Source: Cavia porcellus
Taxonomy: Eukaryota; Chordata; Mammalia; Rodentia; Caviidae
Assembly: GCF_034190915.1 (NCBI RefSeq)
Contig: NW_026947507.1
Location: forward strand, 27,084,001 to 27,148,000
Direction: 5' to 3'
DNA: 64,000 nucleotides
In this document: one piece after another, positions 35,702-48,900 of the stretch
How positions within the stretch are numbered: the stretch's first letter is position 1
Layout: each line of letters begins with the position of its first letter
Made by a program: the position numbers and the translations under genes
Notes under the pieces: generated by a model
The model's database searches: none
What the model was told of the DNA's origin: nothing
What the model saw: the letters and a program-made list of their open reading frames with translations, nothing else

Positions 35702-35868
35702 CCAAAGAAACTTAAGATTACTGTAATCTATTTCCCTTATTTAGTGCCTGTTCTTTCATATTTTTAAAGTTACCTGCTACTTTTCTGAGATTCTGCCCAG
35801 AGAAATTCAAGATTACCATAAACTACTTTGCTTATTTAGTGCATATTTTTTCATAATTTTAAAATTAC
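35679..35868. repeat. 95-bp tandem duplication
   Basis: Two diverged copies at 35679-35773 and 35774-35868. Both start 'ctgctactttyctgag', continue through 'tatttagtgc' and end in a 'ttttaaarttac' motif. The first overlaps the 5' edge of the L1 fragment. Confidence 0.85.
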
Positions 35869-36087
35869 AGTTTCTTACTATTTTCTATCACAAAATATCA
35901 TTGTTAACATATTTTTGAAGTCTCTTTTTAATGATATAGAAATATTTCAAAATCCATGGTCAGATTTCTAATGGATGAGAAACTGAATATATGCATGTAA
36001 GAAAATATCCCTAGAAGTTCACATATCAGTTACTTGGATTTTCTTTTTCAAACAATAAAAAGCTTCTATAATTAACAAACTTGATGT

Positions 36088-36555
36088 ATTAGTTTTCAAC
36101 TATCACGGTACAAAATAGTCATCAACTTAGTAGCTCAAAATTTCATTTATTAATTTTACAATGTTTACATATAGACATAGTTTAACTGGATCCCAAATTT
36201 AGGATTTCCAAATGCAGAAATCAGGGTATTGGACAGCTGCCTGTCTTTCTAAAGGTCAGATTGTCTCCCAAGCTTTTGTAGTTTTGGCACTAGTCACTTC
36301 CTTGCTGTGATAGGACAGCAGTTTTCATTCTCTCATTAGATATCATCAGGACACACTCTTGACCCCTGGGGCCACTTGTGGGTGTCACCGTGTCTTCTCA
36401 TGAGCTATCTCACATCCTGGCAGCACATTTTCTCCAAAACAGCAAGAAAAACTCCCACTACTGTATATTAAAATGGAGTAGGGCACAGGGTAATTTTATC
36501 ACAGGTGAGGCCATCATATTACTTTTGCCAACATAATCATGGCAATGGCATTTCA
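36088..36555 (-). mobile_element. Ancient LTR-like repeat relic
   Basis: 'gtattagttttcaactatc', 'caacttagtagctcaaaatt' and later 'ccctggggccacttgtgg' and 'tcacatcctggcagcaca' follow the order of an old mammalian repeat that opens with a 'gtgtaacaaattaccaca'-type phrase. The family is unsure. Confidence 0.4.
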
Positions 36556-39500
36556 GTACAATTTTCAAATTCTTCGTAAAGAAAAATGTCTCAGTTTCCA
36601 CTTGCACTCAGAAGGAGAGGCTCACACACAAAGGTGACCTACCGGGAGATGCTTTAAGGTGTATTTGCCACATTTATGTAACCTTGGGATAAAATGTTAT
36701 GTATTTTTTTTTTTTTAGCATTGTCACTCACGCTATCAGCTTGTCTTTATGAAAGACTGAATTAAATCCAAATCTACGTATCTACGTAACATGCAGCATT
36801 GTGTACAACTTGTAAATTCACTAATTTCAATGTCAACAATTTAGGAAAATACAGCTTTTAAAATGATACTAAATATAAAAAGACTTGATTAAAACCTATA
36901 AAATTTAGAACTTAATTTAAATCATATATTTTATGATATGTGAAAATTTAGGCTACTACTCATAAGGTGACTGAAACTATAGGAAAAGCTAAATAAACTA
37001 TGGGGCACTAAACTATGGGGAATATTAAAGTTAATTAAGTTTAAATTTCTGTCTAAATACTGAAGATTCTTAAAGTTATTTCAAGGTTATACTCTAGTGT
37101 CTTGATTACCTTCAATCAGTAAGAAGAAATATCAAACCAAAGTGGTAAAAACTTATATAAGTAACCAAAATAAAGTTATTTAAAAAACAGTATAAATGTG
37201 AGTTTTCATCAGAAATTAGCTATTTCTAACCCATGATTATTTAATGTCATGTTAGATTTTAAGTGCATGTTGAAAAAATAAGCATGTTAAATGAACCAAA
37301 CCACCCAAAATACCTGTGTAGCTGCATTCTGATGCTTAAAATAAAAATTCACTTTCCTGGTTGCCATTTGCATGATCTAAATGACAAAAGACCTAAGACC
37401 ACAGGTGATTCCAGCACTCAGATTGCAGTGAGACCAGTAAGAGATGTGCAAAAGTGTTGATATGGATTCCACTAAACTGCTAATAGTTCTCACTTAAGTA
37501 CAAACCTTAAACTCCTTGTATTTGGCTCATTTTTATTTGTGGTTGTATGTTCACTTAATTCATTTTAATAGACCTTGAATAAGATCATAACTGTTTAGTG
37601 GACTACAGAATTATAGGTCTAGAAAAATAAATCTTACTCTTGAAAATAAGTAGACTTAATGGGGTTACGATGAGAACCATGTCATCCCATTAATGCCATA
37701 TAAACTTCTTGTTACTTAGTATTAAAGTAAACAACACCAAAAAGTCTTTCTGTGGAGATCCTCATTGAAATACTCAAAGTAAAACTATATCCTGACATGG
37801 CTATGGAATTGCTACATGGTAGGATGAAGTTGCCTTCTTTGATAGCTGACTGTAGATATCTCAGAGGTTTTAGGGGAAGAAAAGTGAAATTTATCTTGAT
37901 GAGTTTTTAGCTTCTATAAAAAGAAAAGTTTTGAGGATATTCCTGTGCAAATCAGTCTACACACATCTCTACAATGGCCGAGTAACCAGTTCATTGAAAA
38001 AGTAGCAAAATCTAAATTTAGTGGATGTGATGTCAGAATATACCTTGTATTAATAAGGTATTCCTTATAAAAACTAAAAAAAAAAATTGTAGTGAGGAAA
38101 GATTGTATATTTTGTGTTTGTTTTTATTTATGTTTTAACTTTTCCATTTTATTCTTAACATTCTTTGCTAGATTTCTCATGGTCTATGCTTTGTATTTCA
38201 CAGACCAAATGCATGTCATCTGATTGTCTACCTGGATCTTGAGGAACTAAAGTTTCAGACAAAACAAGGCCATTCAGGGTAAGTGGTGTAGACAAAACTG
38301 CAGTTTCAGACAGAAACTGAGATTGTAGTTAAAACAGCTGAAGACTTCTGCAGTAATATGATTAGGCTACAAAAGTGACTTAGTCAGTGTTCTCATAGGT
38401 TGGAACAAAAGTAACTGATTTAAATTATATTTAATAACATTTATAATACATTATCCTAAAGTCTTTCCATTCATTTCAGATGATCAACAAAATGTATTAG
38501 ATAATAGTTAAAAATGTTCATCACTTTTTATGGAAAAAAAACTTGTATTTTATATTATGCAGACCATGATTAAACATTTGCTTACAAGAAATATTATTAG
38601 ACTGAGTCACTTACAACAACCAGAAATTTTGAAAAAGTATTTAAATTACATGTGAGCAGCACAGGATTTATTTAACTGTTGCCCCAAATTTCATATATAA
38701 AGTCAGAGCAACCACTATTAAGTGAATCAATTTTCAAAACAAGACATGAGTTGTGATTGCAGCCCCCCCCAAAAAAAAGTTACATATTTTTGCGTGCCTA
38801 GGAGATATGGTGCTCTCCAGTTACCTCTTCAAGACTTGGACACTAACTCCCCAGCTATAAGGTACATTGTGCTGATGGTTTATAGGTGATTCTCCACATA
38901 CAGCCTACTGCTAAAAGCACCCAAAGGTAAGGAAAAACTAAGTTCTGAGCCTAGACAAAGTAAAAGGAGCTCGTCCCATTCAGTAATTTTTCTTTAGAAA
39001 AATCTCACTAAAAGAAAAATAATGATAAAAATTTCCAAAGAAAGAAAGTCTATGCATTATATATAATGAGTTTAATAGCAAATGTTTAGTTTAGGAAAAA
39101 GAAACTACAGATTACATGATACTTTCAAATATTTTTATCGTGATCATATAGAATATTTTTTCATTTCTTGATGTCTCCAGAAGTCAAATTCAGCACCAAA
39201 ACTTCAAATTTATTCCGTAGATGTTAACTGAAATAGAACAAACATTTTCTGACATTTTCTGCTTGCCTAAAAATTCAGAATGCAAAGAAAAAATATAGAA
39301 GAGATTCATCTATCTGTGTGACTGAAGTCCATTTATAGGAAATGAACAACTTAGAAGTTTCTGTGTATGCAAGGGAATACAATGTTATCTATCTCTTGCC
39401 TCAATACGTAAGAATAGCAAGAACACTAAATCTAGCCTACTTTACTGAGGCAAGACAGTGTACCTATAAAATATACTTGTTATGTTGGTTAAAAATGCCA

Positions 39501-40290
39501 AATTAGACTGTACTAACACTTAAAGCCATGGGTTAAAATTAAAATCAAGGAAACAGAGAATGCTACATTAAAAGGGCAATGTTACTAGATATGCCAAAGA
39601 GATCTCCTAACAAGCTTCCATTACACATAGCTCATATTCAAGAATTTTTGCTCGATTAATACACATATAATATTTCAGCTGGCAATGGCAAAGTCAACAG
39701 ATAATGAGCAGAGATATTAAGGGGAGAAAGAAGGTCAAGTGATGTAAACGGCCTCTCTGGAGCTGCTGATTTCACTGCAGGGATCACCCAGCAGCAACTC
39801 TGAATTTCTAACCTGGGAGGCTAAGGAAACAAACTGTACATTCTGATGAGCTACATCAATTCATTTTAAATATGTTGAAATAACTTATTTTGTTAAAACA
39901 AAAGTATCTGGAATTTTAGTTCACAGAAGAAAACATATGCTCTTTGCCCCGCAGAGTGCTCAGCACTGCACCCAGATACATTCTTTGGTTTGGCAGAAGA
40001 CTTCCGCGGAGGCACACACGGGAATCAACTTTGATCACACAGCTTAGCCTCTGCCTCACAGTTCAGCAAAACTTATCAAAGATACAAAAGAGGACTTCCC
40101 GAACTATTTCAGATGGGACAGAACCGTAGGACAGCTGTACTCAAAGCGGGATGTAGTTTGAGCGAGATTAATGGCAATGTGTTTTTTCCTGTAATAAGTA
40201 TTTTTAATTTGAATGTTCATCACATTTCTACCACACTCCCTGCATGCTCTTACCTTTTAAAAGGATTTTATTGGGTTAAAAGTTATTTAA
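36556..40290. other. Non-coding, nothing recognised
   Basis: Includes T runs at about 36708-36717 and an 8-base C run near 38763. No gene or repeat recognised over 3.7 kb. Frames of 61-91 codons (37263, 39944, 40113) have no domain. Confidence 0.5.
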
Positions 40291-40294
40291 CTTT

Positions 40295-40549
40295 TTTGAG
40301 TTGGGTCATAGGGACCCTGATATGGAAGGGTGCATTTTTGTCTCCAATTCTCTGTCTTTCCCTCTGCTTCCGGGCTCACATGGGGTGAGAAGCTTTTCTC
40401 TGCTCAGGCTTTGTCATGTCACTTCTGCATTAAAATCTTCCAAACATAAACTGAACCTACAGAAACTGTGAACCAAAACAAACCTCTCTTGCTTTAAGAC
40501 ATACATGGTAGGTATTTTGTCTCAATGATGGGAAAGTTACTGATACAGA
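40295..40549 (+). mobile_element. MaLR 5' LTR (ORR1-like), 5'-truncated
   Basis: 'ctttccctctgcttccggg', 'gaagcttttctctgctcagg', 'ctgtgaaccaaaacaaacc' and 'gtaggtattttgtctcaat' are the 3' half of an ORR1/MaLR LTR. It ends 'actgatacag' and runs straight into internal sequence. Confidence 0.75.
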
Positions 40550-41029
40550 AAATGGTACCAGGAAGTTGGAGATATCAGGAATGTGGAACATCTGCCAAGG
40601 AAAACCACAGGCATTGGTAAGAGTCAGGTAAAGAGAGAGGCTATGTGGATTTAAACTAGCAAGGCACAGAGATAGAGCAGCCCAATCCTTTTGGAGTTCT
40701 CATCTCACTATAACATGCCTCAGACATTGGACAATGCACTACAGATTTAATGTTTGACTCTTGCTTCAGTCCAATTTTCCCTGTTCATCTATTTCTCCAT
40801 CTTTGACTAGAAGTATTTACTTATGTCATTATGTGTTGAAAGTATTTAATTTTCCTTTTCTATTTTTTATAAAAACTCATAGCTAAGAGTTGGCATTGAG
40901 ACTTATAGACTTAGGACTTGGGACTTTTCAGTGATGCTGGAACTTTTAAGCATTGGTGACTCGGAGAAGTGGACTAAATGCATTTCATGTAATGATATGG
41001 ACAAGAAACTTTGGGGTCAGTGCTAAAGT
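40550..41029 (+). mobile_element. MaLR internal sequence, shortened
   Basis: It opens 'aaaatggtaccaggaagttg', matching the phrase that follows MaLR 5' LTRs. It closes with 'cttaggacttgggactttt', 'aactaaatgcatttcatg'-like text and 'ctttggggtcagtgctaaag', the usual run-in to the 3' LTR. It is about 480 bp long, much shorter than a full internal region, and has no readable gag-like frame. Confidence 0.65.
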
Positions 41030-41300
41030 GTTGCGGTTTTAGATCTAAAAATCTCCCTAACTCTTCATGTACTTGAATCACGAAGTCTACTATCATTAGT
41101 AGACTCATCCATTGATGAGTTCAGTAGCTAAATGTGCCATCCTAGTTGGAGGTGGGCCAGTGCAGACATGACCTGAAAAGTATGTTCTTGTCTTTTTCTC
41201 CTCTCTCTGCTTCACAGCAGCCATGCAATGAGCAGCTTTCCTCTTCATGCCCTCTCCCATGCCATATTTGCCTTGGAACAACCAACCATGGACTTAGATG
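41030..41300 (+). mobile_element. MaLR 3' LTR (ORR1-like), 3'-truncated
   Basis: It starts 'gtgttgcggttttagatct' and passes 'ttggaggtgggccagtgcag', 'cacagcagccatgcaatgag' and 'ccaaccatggacttag', where similarity stops. It is the same family and orientation as the LTR at 40295-40549. Confidence 0.72.
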
Positions 41301-42915
41301 TTAGTTATGGAAAATCTGAGCAGTACGGTGATCTAATTATGTCCAAAATTCTTGGATTATGTCCATGCAAACTTTGCCTTTTTCTTGATTGATAGAGAAG
41401 TTAATATGAATATTCCATACAACATACACAAAAACATGTGACCTAGTACTTGTCATTAAACCATGACAAAAGTCATCTTAGAACATTACAGAAAATGTTT
41501 GTCTATCTTATTAATAAAACAGAAGGACAGAAAATAAAGGTCAAACAATTTGTCTTTCTTGAACTTGGAAATGGCTTTCTAAGACAGTGATACCTAGAGT
41601 TAATAGACATATGCAGAAAGAAGGATAAAAGTATTAATGATATTTTTGTGAAGCTGCAGAGTGAAAATATAGTGGGTAGTCCTTTATATATCTTTGAGAA
41701 CTACTGTGCCAAATCTTGTCACATTTTCATTATATAAGACTAATAAAGCATTCTTATATATTAAGCCACTTTAAATTGATTAGCCTGATAATCGTGGTAA
41801 AAAAAATATATATTGCATATCTCATTTGCCTTGTAGCCATATAAATGCTTTTCACCAAGTCCCAACCAAGCAGAAAGAAGCAGAACTGCTGAGAAACCTC
41901 TTCCTAGAGTGAGATCTACAGTCATTATCCCCGTCTTCCCCCTTGTCCTGCCTTTGCTAGTGACAGAATACAGATGTGTAGGCAGAGATAGAGTAGCCAT
42001 GATGAATCCAGAAATAACAACTCTTTGCAGAAAAGGGTAGATGAGACTGTGTCCCCCACACCCTGCTACTACCTGAAAATGTCCTTGGTGGATCATGCTT
42101 GAGCTGTTATATGAGAGAGAAAACATCTAACTTCAATTACTGACTCAGGGGAGGGGCTTTGATATAGCTGTTTAGATTTATCTTCATGAAAAGATTCTTA
42201 CAAGCCAAACTGGTTAATTTTTTGATGAAAATTATTTTAAATACTATACGAAATATTTTGATTCTTCAAATTGCTTAAAAGTAACTAACCATCAGAAATT
42301 TACATTACTTACATATAGTTCTAGAAATTGTTTAAAGGAATGTATTTATATACATTGTATAAATTGCTTGGACCCCTAAGTCATTAACATAAAATATGTA
42401 CCTGGTAGCAAAATTCAATGAATTATCTTTGTTAAATGTGTAAGTAACAAGCATTCCATAAAGTGATAAAATTAATACACTGTTAAAGAACTTCGTCAAA
42501 AACAATGAGATATACTTTCTTGTACACACTTGTGACTTGTTTTCGTAACTATCAAGCCTAAGGATATTAAGGTTTTTCAATGAAATATGGAAAATTACAT
42601 TAATTGAACATCATTTAAATCTTAAGCTTGAATCATTTGTCATGTGAGATAGTAACTTTTTTTCTTTCTTTATCACATCTTTTGTTCCTGGGCTCTGACT
42701 GAGCCCTGTACTAATTTACATGCACACACTACACAGTAAGCTCACAACAGCACAACTGTGACAGTGTGTGGCAGACTCATGAGCTATTTCCGTGATTTGT
42801 TCACATCTACAAACGCTCAATAGGAGATCCCTTTGTATACGAGAAAGTTCTCAACTCAAATGTTTGCAAATCAGGGACTTCCTGTATTTTAATCAATGAT
42901 AAATATAACTCTGGT
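41301..42915. other. Non-coding, nothing clear
   Basis: A 121-codon minus-strand frame at 41761-42126 has no recognisable domain. The 41.82-42.12 kb stretch has some resemblance to an old LTR 3' half, too weak to call. Confidence 0.45.
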
Positions 42916-42919
42916 CTTA

Positions 42920-43210
42920 ATATTTTCCAGCTTCATCTCCCATGATCCCCATCATTCATTGTTTATGTCACTGTTAATTTCATACATTGAATGAACTTGC
43001 CAAGTCCAACCACATCACAATACCTTTGCATGTGCAGACACTGGTAAGCTACAGGTTTTTCTTATTTATCTAAAAAGGAAGCTCTGTTCATCTATCAAAA
43101 CACAAGTGAATTGTGATCTCCTGAAGCCATTACAGGATCACCTCCCATTGCAGATGTAATTTACACGTGTTATGTGACTTCCCTTGTCAGGATGTGTTCT
43201 AATCACTTTT
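42920..43210 (+). mobile_element. LINE-2 3' end
   Basis: 'ttccagcttcatctcccatg', 'cacaatacctttgcatgtgc' and 'ttgtgatctcctgaagccat' follow the L2 3' end, where the consensus reads 'gggcctttgcacttgc' and then an 'agtgaggcc' phrase. Old and diverged. Confidence 0.5.
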
Positions 43211-44885
43211 CAACGTGCCAATCGCTTCATCTACTGCAAGTATTCTTCATGAAGCAGATGTCATGTCTCAGGTGAAAGCTAAGATTGACATAAGTATTTT
43301 AAAACAAGGCAGCTTCTTCTCATTCTTCTCATATCATATTACTTTCAGTAACCACTATAAATTGTATACGTATTTTTTAATGTACACTTTTAGCAAAGTA
43401 GGGTTTAGACTTAAATATTATTTTCTGATAGATTTTCATATAGACTTAATTGCTGCATACTTATCATAATCCTCTTGTTTTCACAAAGAAAAAAATACTT
43501 TTCCCATGTTATAAGGTGAGTAGTTTAGTATTGAAAATGGCATATGATTAGCTTTGGAGCAAACAGTAAACGTAGAAAATTGTCTATATTTTTTTCTTTT
43601 GATTTAATATTTAATCATATTTCTCAGTTGTTGAACAAATGCCAGATCTCTCATATTTCAAATAACAGGCTTAATATAAATTTCATTTAGCTGTCAAACA
43701 ATGAATGACTTCTTAAAATTTAACTTTGATTATAAATTAAAACATGGGTAGTTTTTGAAAAGAGAAATAATACAAATGACAATTTATACATACTTAACAT
43801 ACTACCATGTAAAGCACAGATGAATTAAAGCATAATATTTGGCAACACTGTGAAATAAGAATAACATCATTTCCTTTATACAGAGTCAGAAAAAAATGAA
43901 CAGAAGATAGCTTGCCAAAAGTGCCTTTGTCCTAAGAGACAGACTAAAAGTTCAGATGCAAGATGTCTGGCTGCAAGACATAAGACTTTATTGGATTTAA
44001 ACCTTTCTTCCCAATCTTCACCAGCAAGATTATGCTGTACTGAACTAAATAAATGGCATCTACACTGTGTTTATGAACTGAAAGTCAGTCCTTTGATGCT
44101 TCTGTATACTGGAGTATTTTCTAGTTTTCCTTTTGTTGAGTGAGTTTTTCTCAGCAGTCAATCAAATCAATAACTTCAGACTTTGATTGTCATAAAATGT
44201 TAATAACACAGAATTTAAGAAAAGAATTTTCAGAAGCAGGTTCTTATATCTCTAGCAGTTTCTGAATAATAGAATCTAGGACTCTTTGAATAACAGATTC
44301 ATTCTTATTTGATCAGTATCTCAGGAACAGCACACAGTAAAATTCTTTCTTTTCTTATCTTGCATATGTCCAAAACTTTACAATTTTCTTCTAATGCACA
44401 GTGCTATTTATAATCCAAGAAGCCCAAGAGCAATACTAGTTCTCATAAATAAACTCTCTCATGGAAACTAACACTTCTGATACTGACTGTTGCCTTATTT
44501 GAAATAGAAAATTCTCTTAAGAAATAAGAGCTCTATTTTTTTCTAAATTCCTTAGCAAACTTAAAATTATCATTCACTAAGTAAATATTTCTGTATATAA
44601 TCTAATGAGCCAGCTGCTAATACTGTTTGAGATGATGTCAAAGACCAAGTATTTGCACTGCTTATTTTGACTGCTTTGAATGGATTTTTAATGACTACTC
44701 ATTAATAGAGGTCGAATGCTAAGCACAAGTTTGTTACTGAGGTACACCCTCGGCTTTTACTGTATCCTAACAGACAAATCAAATCAACTTTGCATATGGT
44801 TCAAATTAAATGGTTTGTCTTTCTAATAAGAATTATTATTATGTTCCTATTGATTTCTTTACACATTTAAAAATAAAGCTAAACA
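43211..44885. other. Non-coding, nothing recognised
   Basis: AT-rich. No gene or repeat recognised. Confidence 0.5.
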
Positions 44886-44887
44886 AG

Positions 44888-45080
44888 CCAGAGGCAGAGT
44901 CATACCACTGGAATCTCACCTCTCTAGAAAGTGGAAACAAGAGACTATCAATTTGGAGCCCAGCATAGGAAACTTTAAAAAATCCTGTCTCATAATTAAA
45001 AAGAGCTGAAACTTAGCTCAATAGGAAGCCCCTGATTTGTTTCTTTGTACCAAGAATAAGTAAATAAATAAAATATTAAA
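44888..45080 (+). mobile_element. B1-ID dimeric SINE (B1-dID-like)
   Basis: A degraded 7SL-type left unit ('ggagcccagcataggaaac', 'aaatcctgtctcataatt') is followed by an ID-type right unit ('gctgaaacttagctcaatag', 'tttctttgtaccaagaa') and an AAAT tail. The arrangement matches the dimer at 25.74 kb. Confidence 0.65.
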
Positions 45081-45808
45081 TCGACCTATTATTTGAGAAA
45101 TGTGTTTCAGATTGCAAGTTGGAGCCCATAGATATTCATCCTTCGTAAAACTGAAAAACTTACTATGGGTTTTAATATTAAGCAGTATAAGACCATTGAA
45201 AATCAAATATGTACATATATCAATTTCAAAAATGTTTTTTCAAAAGTTATAAAATGTACTATTACAATGTGTGTTGCTTTCCATTTTGTTAGAACAGACA
45301 AACACATAGAGTACCTGTAATCAATAAATTAATAACTTTAGACAATTCCCCTGTGCTAGGCTAGACAACTTACACAAAAGAAGACTCAGTTGCGGTATGA
45401 TTTACTCTATCATTTGAGCTGCTCTCTAATGGCCAGTGTGACTACACCATCTTTAAATAAATCTCTGTCCTCTAATTTCTATTTCTATTCATCTCTTTAC
45501 TTTGATATTCTACAAGATAATCGTAAGATTCACAAGGTTTTATAAACAGATGTCGGCTAGCCGAGCAAAGTTCAATATATGCTTTACACTTCTAGGGCAT
45601 TATATTCTAAGTAATCTTCATTTTGAATCAGTACTATGTATTTTATTAAAAATTAGTCTTTCATCCATTAACTGTAATCAAAGGTCTACACTTAATAAAA
45701 TTTTGATTATTTTAACTTAAATTGTTCTTCCTTCTATTCTTATTGGTTCCTTAAGAGCAAAATTTAAACCACTATTAGTGAATTGAATAAAGGATCAACA
45801 AGCATTCC

Positions 45809-45902
45809 ATTTGTTTGTTTGTTTGTTGGTGCTTGGAGTTGAACTCAGGACCTTGTGCTTGCCAGGCAGGCGCTGTACCACTGAGTTATATCCCCAGCCC
45901 CA
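45809..45902 (-). mobile_element. ID-type SINE
   Basis: A (TTTG)n tail at 45809-45827 leads to 'ggtgcttggagttgaactca', 'gaccttgtgcttgccaggc' and 'ccactgagttatatccccag'. A fairly well-preserved reversed ID element. Confidence 0.92.
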
Positions 45903-48900
45903 GTATTTATTCCAGTTTTTTATCAATCAGATCATAGGATAAAACAGAATCATTGAATTTAAAAGTTCACTTGGAGTCATTTCAAATAAAACCACATTTG
46001 TTTTCAAAGTTCTTACATAATATTCCTAGAAGGCTCATACTCTAAGGTACTAGAAGTCTTGATAAGGTCATATTTTAGAAAATTACAGTGTTTTTTCCAA
46101 GAACATGGCAAGGTACAAAACAAATACAATAACTATAGCCAAAATACATGTAAGAACTATCACAGAATGTTCAATTTGGCTACAAACATACCTAAAAGAA
46201 GATAGTAGAGTACAATCTGTTTCAAATTGTCTTTCTGATATCTACCTACTGTAATATTAATGCACTCACTTATTAACATGTACTTGTGTCATTCATGTTT
46301 GCATAGATTATCTGGTATCAGTGTGTCCTCACTGATTGAAAAAAAAAAAAAAAACGGAAATTGCTCCTGTGGTTCTTAGTTTCTAGGTAGGGTAAAAGAA
46401 CTGCATTGTTCTGTAGCTATTTAAAATAAACTTAGCACATAATATCTGAGAATGTCATATTTTTATTCTTGGCATAAAATTAATGTTTTATTCTTGGCAT
46501 AAAATTGTTTCATGCATAACTTCTTCATGTGTTTGCACAAAGACTGATGTAATTGAATTCACAGTGTAAAAGTATGATGTAAATGAATCATAATGCCATC
46601 TAGAAATATCATAATATATTCCAAGTTATTATTTTAAACTTTTCTTCCATTTATGTGTTGATATTATTTACTGTTTTCTTCAATGCAATTATGGGTAGCA
46701 GTAAAATAATACAACCTTAAGCAATGTTTTATAAGTAACTGTCCAAGAAACTTAGAAATGTTAAATGTTAAAGAAAAAAGAAAAAATTAAGAAAAAAATT
46801 AATTTTATTTTATTTTTGTACATTCATCTATGTAAGCCCCTATTTAATATTAAATCAAACCAAACAAAATCTGTATCTGGAGCAGAATTAACATCGTCAG
46901 AAGTATTCATTCCAATCTCTGATAAAGAAATGGAAGTATTTTTCCATTATACTGAATTTCATGTGACAAAATACCATGGGTTTAATATAAGTACGTTCTG
47001 ACACGTAGTATGGTTAATTTCAGATTCTGAAATCATTAAAAATACTTTTTGAATCTTTAGAAATTTTAAAGAAGAGCACTGAATATTAAATATTATGTAA
47101 TTATAAAACAGTGATCACAAAAATTGTAAACTTCATTGCAGCATTTCATCGTATGTACTTGTTCATCTATTGCATTGTAACAAGAGGGCATGATTTATAT
47201 ATTTTGATTTTTATTGTGATGATAATTGAAGAATTTTAATGAAACTCTGTACAACGCAATAGTACTATTTAAGCATCTGGAGTGTACGAGTTGGTGTTGA
47301 ATTATGTTTATCAAAGGCCTCCGTTGTGTTTTTGATTTGATGTTTTTAGATGCAGTCTCTATTGAACTATCTAAAGATGTCTTCCAACATGTAACTTTAG
47401 AAAATGTTTTAAGAAGATAGCAAAGTATAAAAGCATGAAATCCTCCAGGGAGTATTGATTTTTGTTTTTAATACTATATTTGTTGTCAATGCTATATTTA
47501 TTTAGTATAAATAACAAATTATAACAGAGTATAACAATGGTTATCACTGTCTTTCTTAATGTCTTAGAGTCTCCAAATTTGAATGCATAGGATTATAAGA
47601 TTACTAAAAATGTAGACTGCTTTTGTAATAAATTAGGATTCTAATTTTGTTTAACATAATAAAAACCTGTAACATCACAATTCACATAAGATTTCAAACT
47701 ACATAATACATATCAAAATATGTGTGTGTTTTCAATAGGAGTTTCCCAAATGATTGTTCATAAAATTATTCATTTATTATAAAATCATATTTTAAAACTA
47801 CATGTCAACAGATGCTCTGCCAGAAAAAAAAGAAGTGAAGCCTACAGATTTCACTTTTCTCCAAGACAGAGAATGAATCAATTATTTGAGTCTTAACAGC
47901 AACTAATCAATGTTTCTTCTTAGGCAGAACTCTTATTTTTAGAAAATCTGAGTTTAGACAAAAGAGGTAGTGAAAACACTTTTTGAAGCTTCGGAATCTT
48001 GCTTTGGGGTGGCTAATTTCTGTGATGACTTATGACAGGAATCCAGCAACCTACTGTTGACATTTTCACAGTAATTATAGCTCAGGAGTTGACTGCCTGG
48101 AAGAGCAAAATCCTGTTACATATGACATGCCAAACCTTTGCTAATATTCTTTTATCTTCTACTATAGCTCAAATTTAGTGCAAAAAAGTAACAATGCTGA
48201 AAAGTAAATGAGAGTTAAATGCAGATTTTACTTACAGAAAAAACGATTATAAATTAAGAACATGCTCTACAAATAATATGCTTCCTAATAAAAACCCCAA
48301 GAAAAATATAAGACTGAATGTTATGTTACTAACAAAGAGCATCATCCTCTGTCTTGATATCTATACTAAATCCTATGCTTGATAAGAAGATTTGCAGTTA
48401 CATTTATATAGGAATTTGTCATGCATTTGCTTTCTACCCTGGAAGAGTGTCAGGCACAGAGCTCTTAGAAACATTCCTGTTTCTACTATTCCCTGTTTCT
48501 CAGAAAGTGCTTGAGTGGGGGTCACAAAAAAGAGGGTTGCATTTAACTGTGAAAATCATGGAAGAGGTTGTGGAAGGTAAATGTAAAATGAGCCGTAAGA
48601 TATGAAAAACTTTTAGGAAAGAGATAAATAACAGGGCAAGGGTTTTACATTCTAGATGAAGGACTCATTGCTAGGCAACCATAGAAAAAGAGAAAGCAGA
48701 AACTACAACTACAATAAGGATAGATGACAACCCCATACAACTGGTACAAAGAATAAGTAAAAGAGAAAGAAAGCTGGCTTACAGTCAAGTTGTATAGAGC
48801 TGTTAGACTTAGCAAGAAGGCTAAGTCTTAAGGCTAAAATATAAATCAGAAGCTCTGGTAAGATCTGTCTATCACCAGGAAGAGCCTGGCTACCTACCAC

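Noticed and set aside
35679..35868. CRISPR-like or satellite array
   Set aside because: There are only two units and no spacers, in a mammalian genome; it is a simple tandem duplication.
41761..42126. 121-codon minus-strand frame as a gene
   Set aside because: No domain, no defensible splice or promoter context, and part of the region weakly resembles an old LTR.
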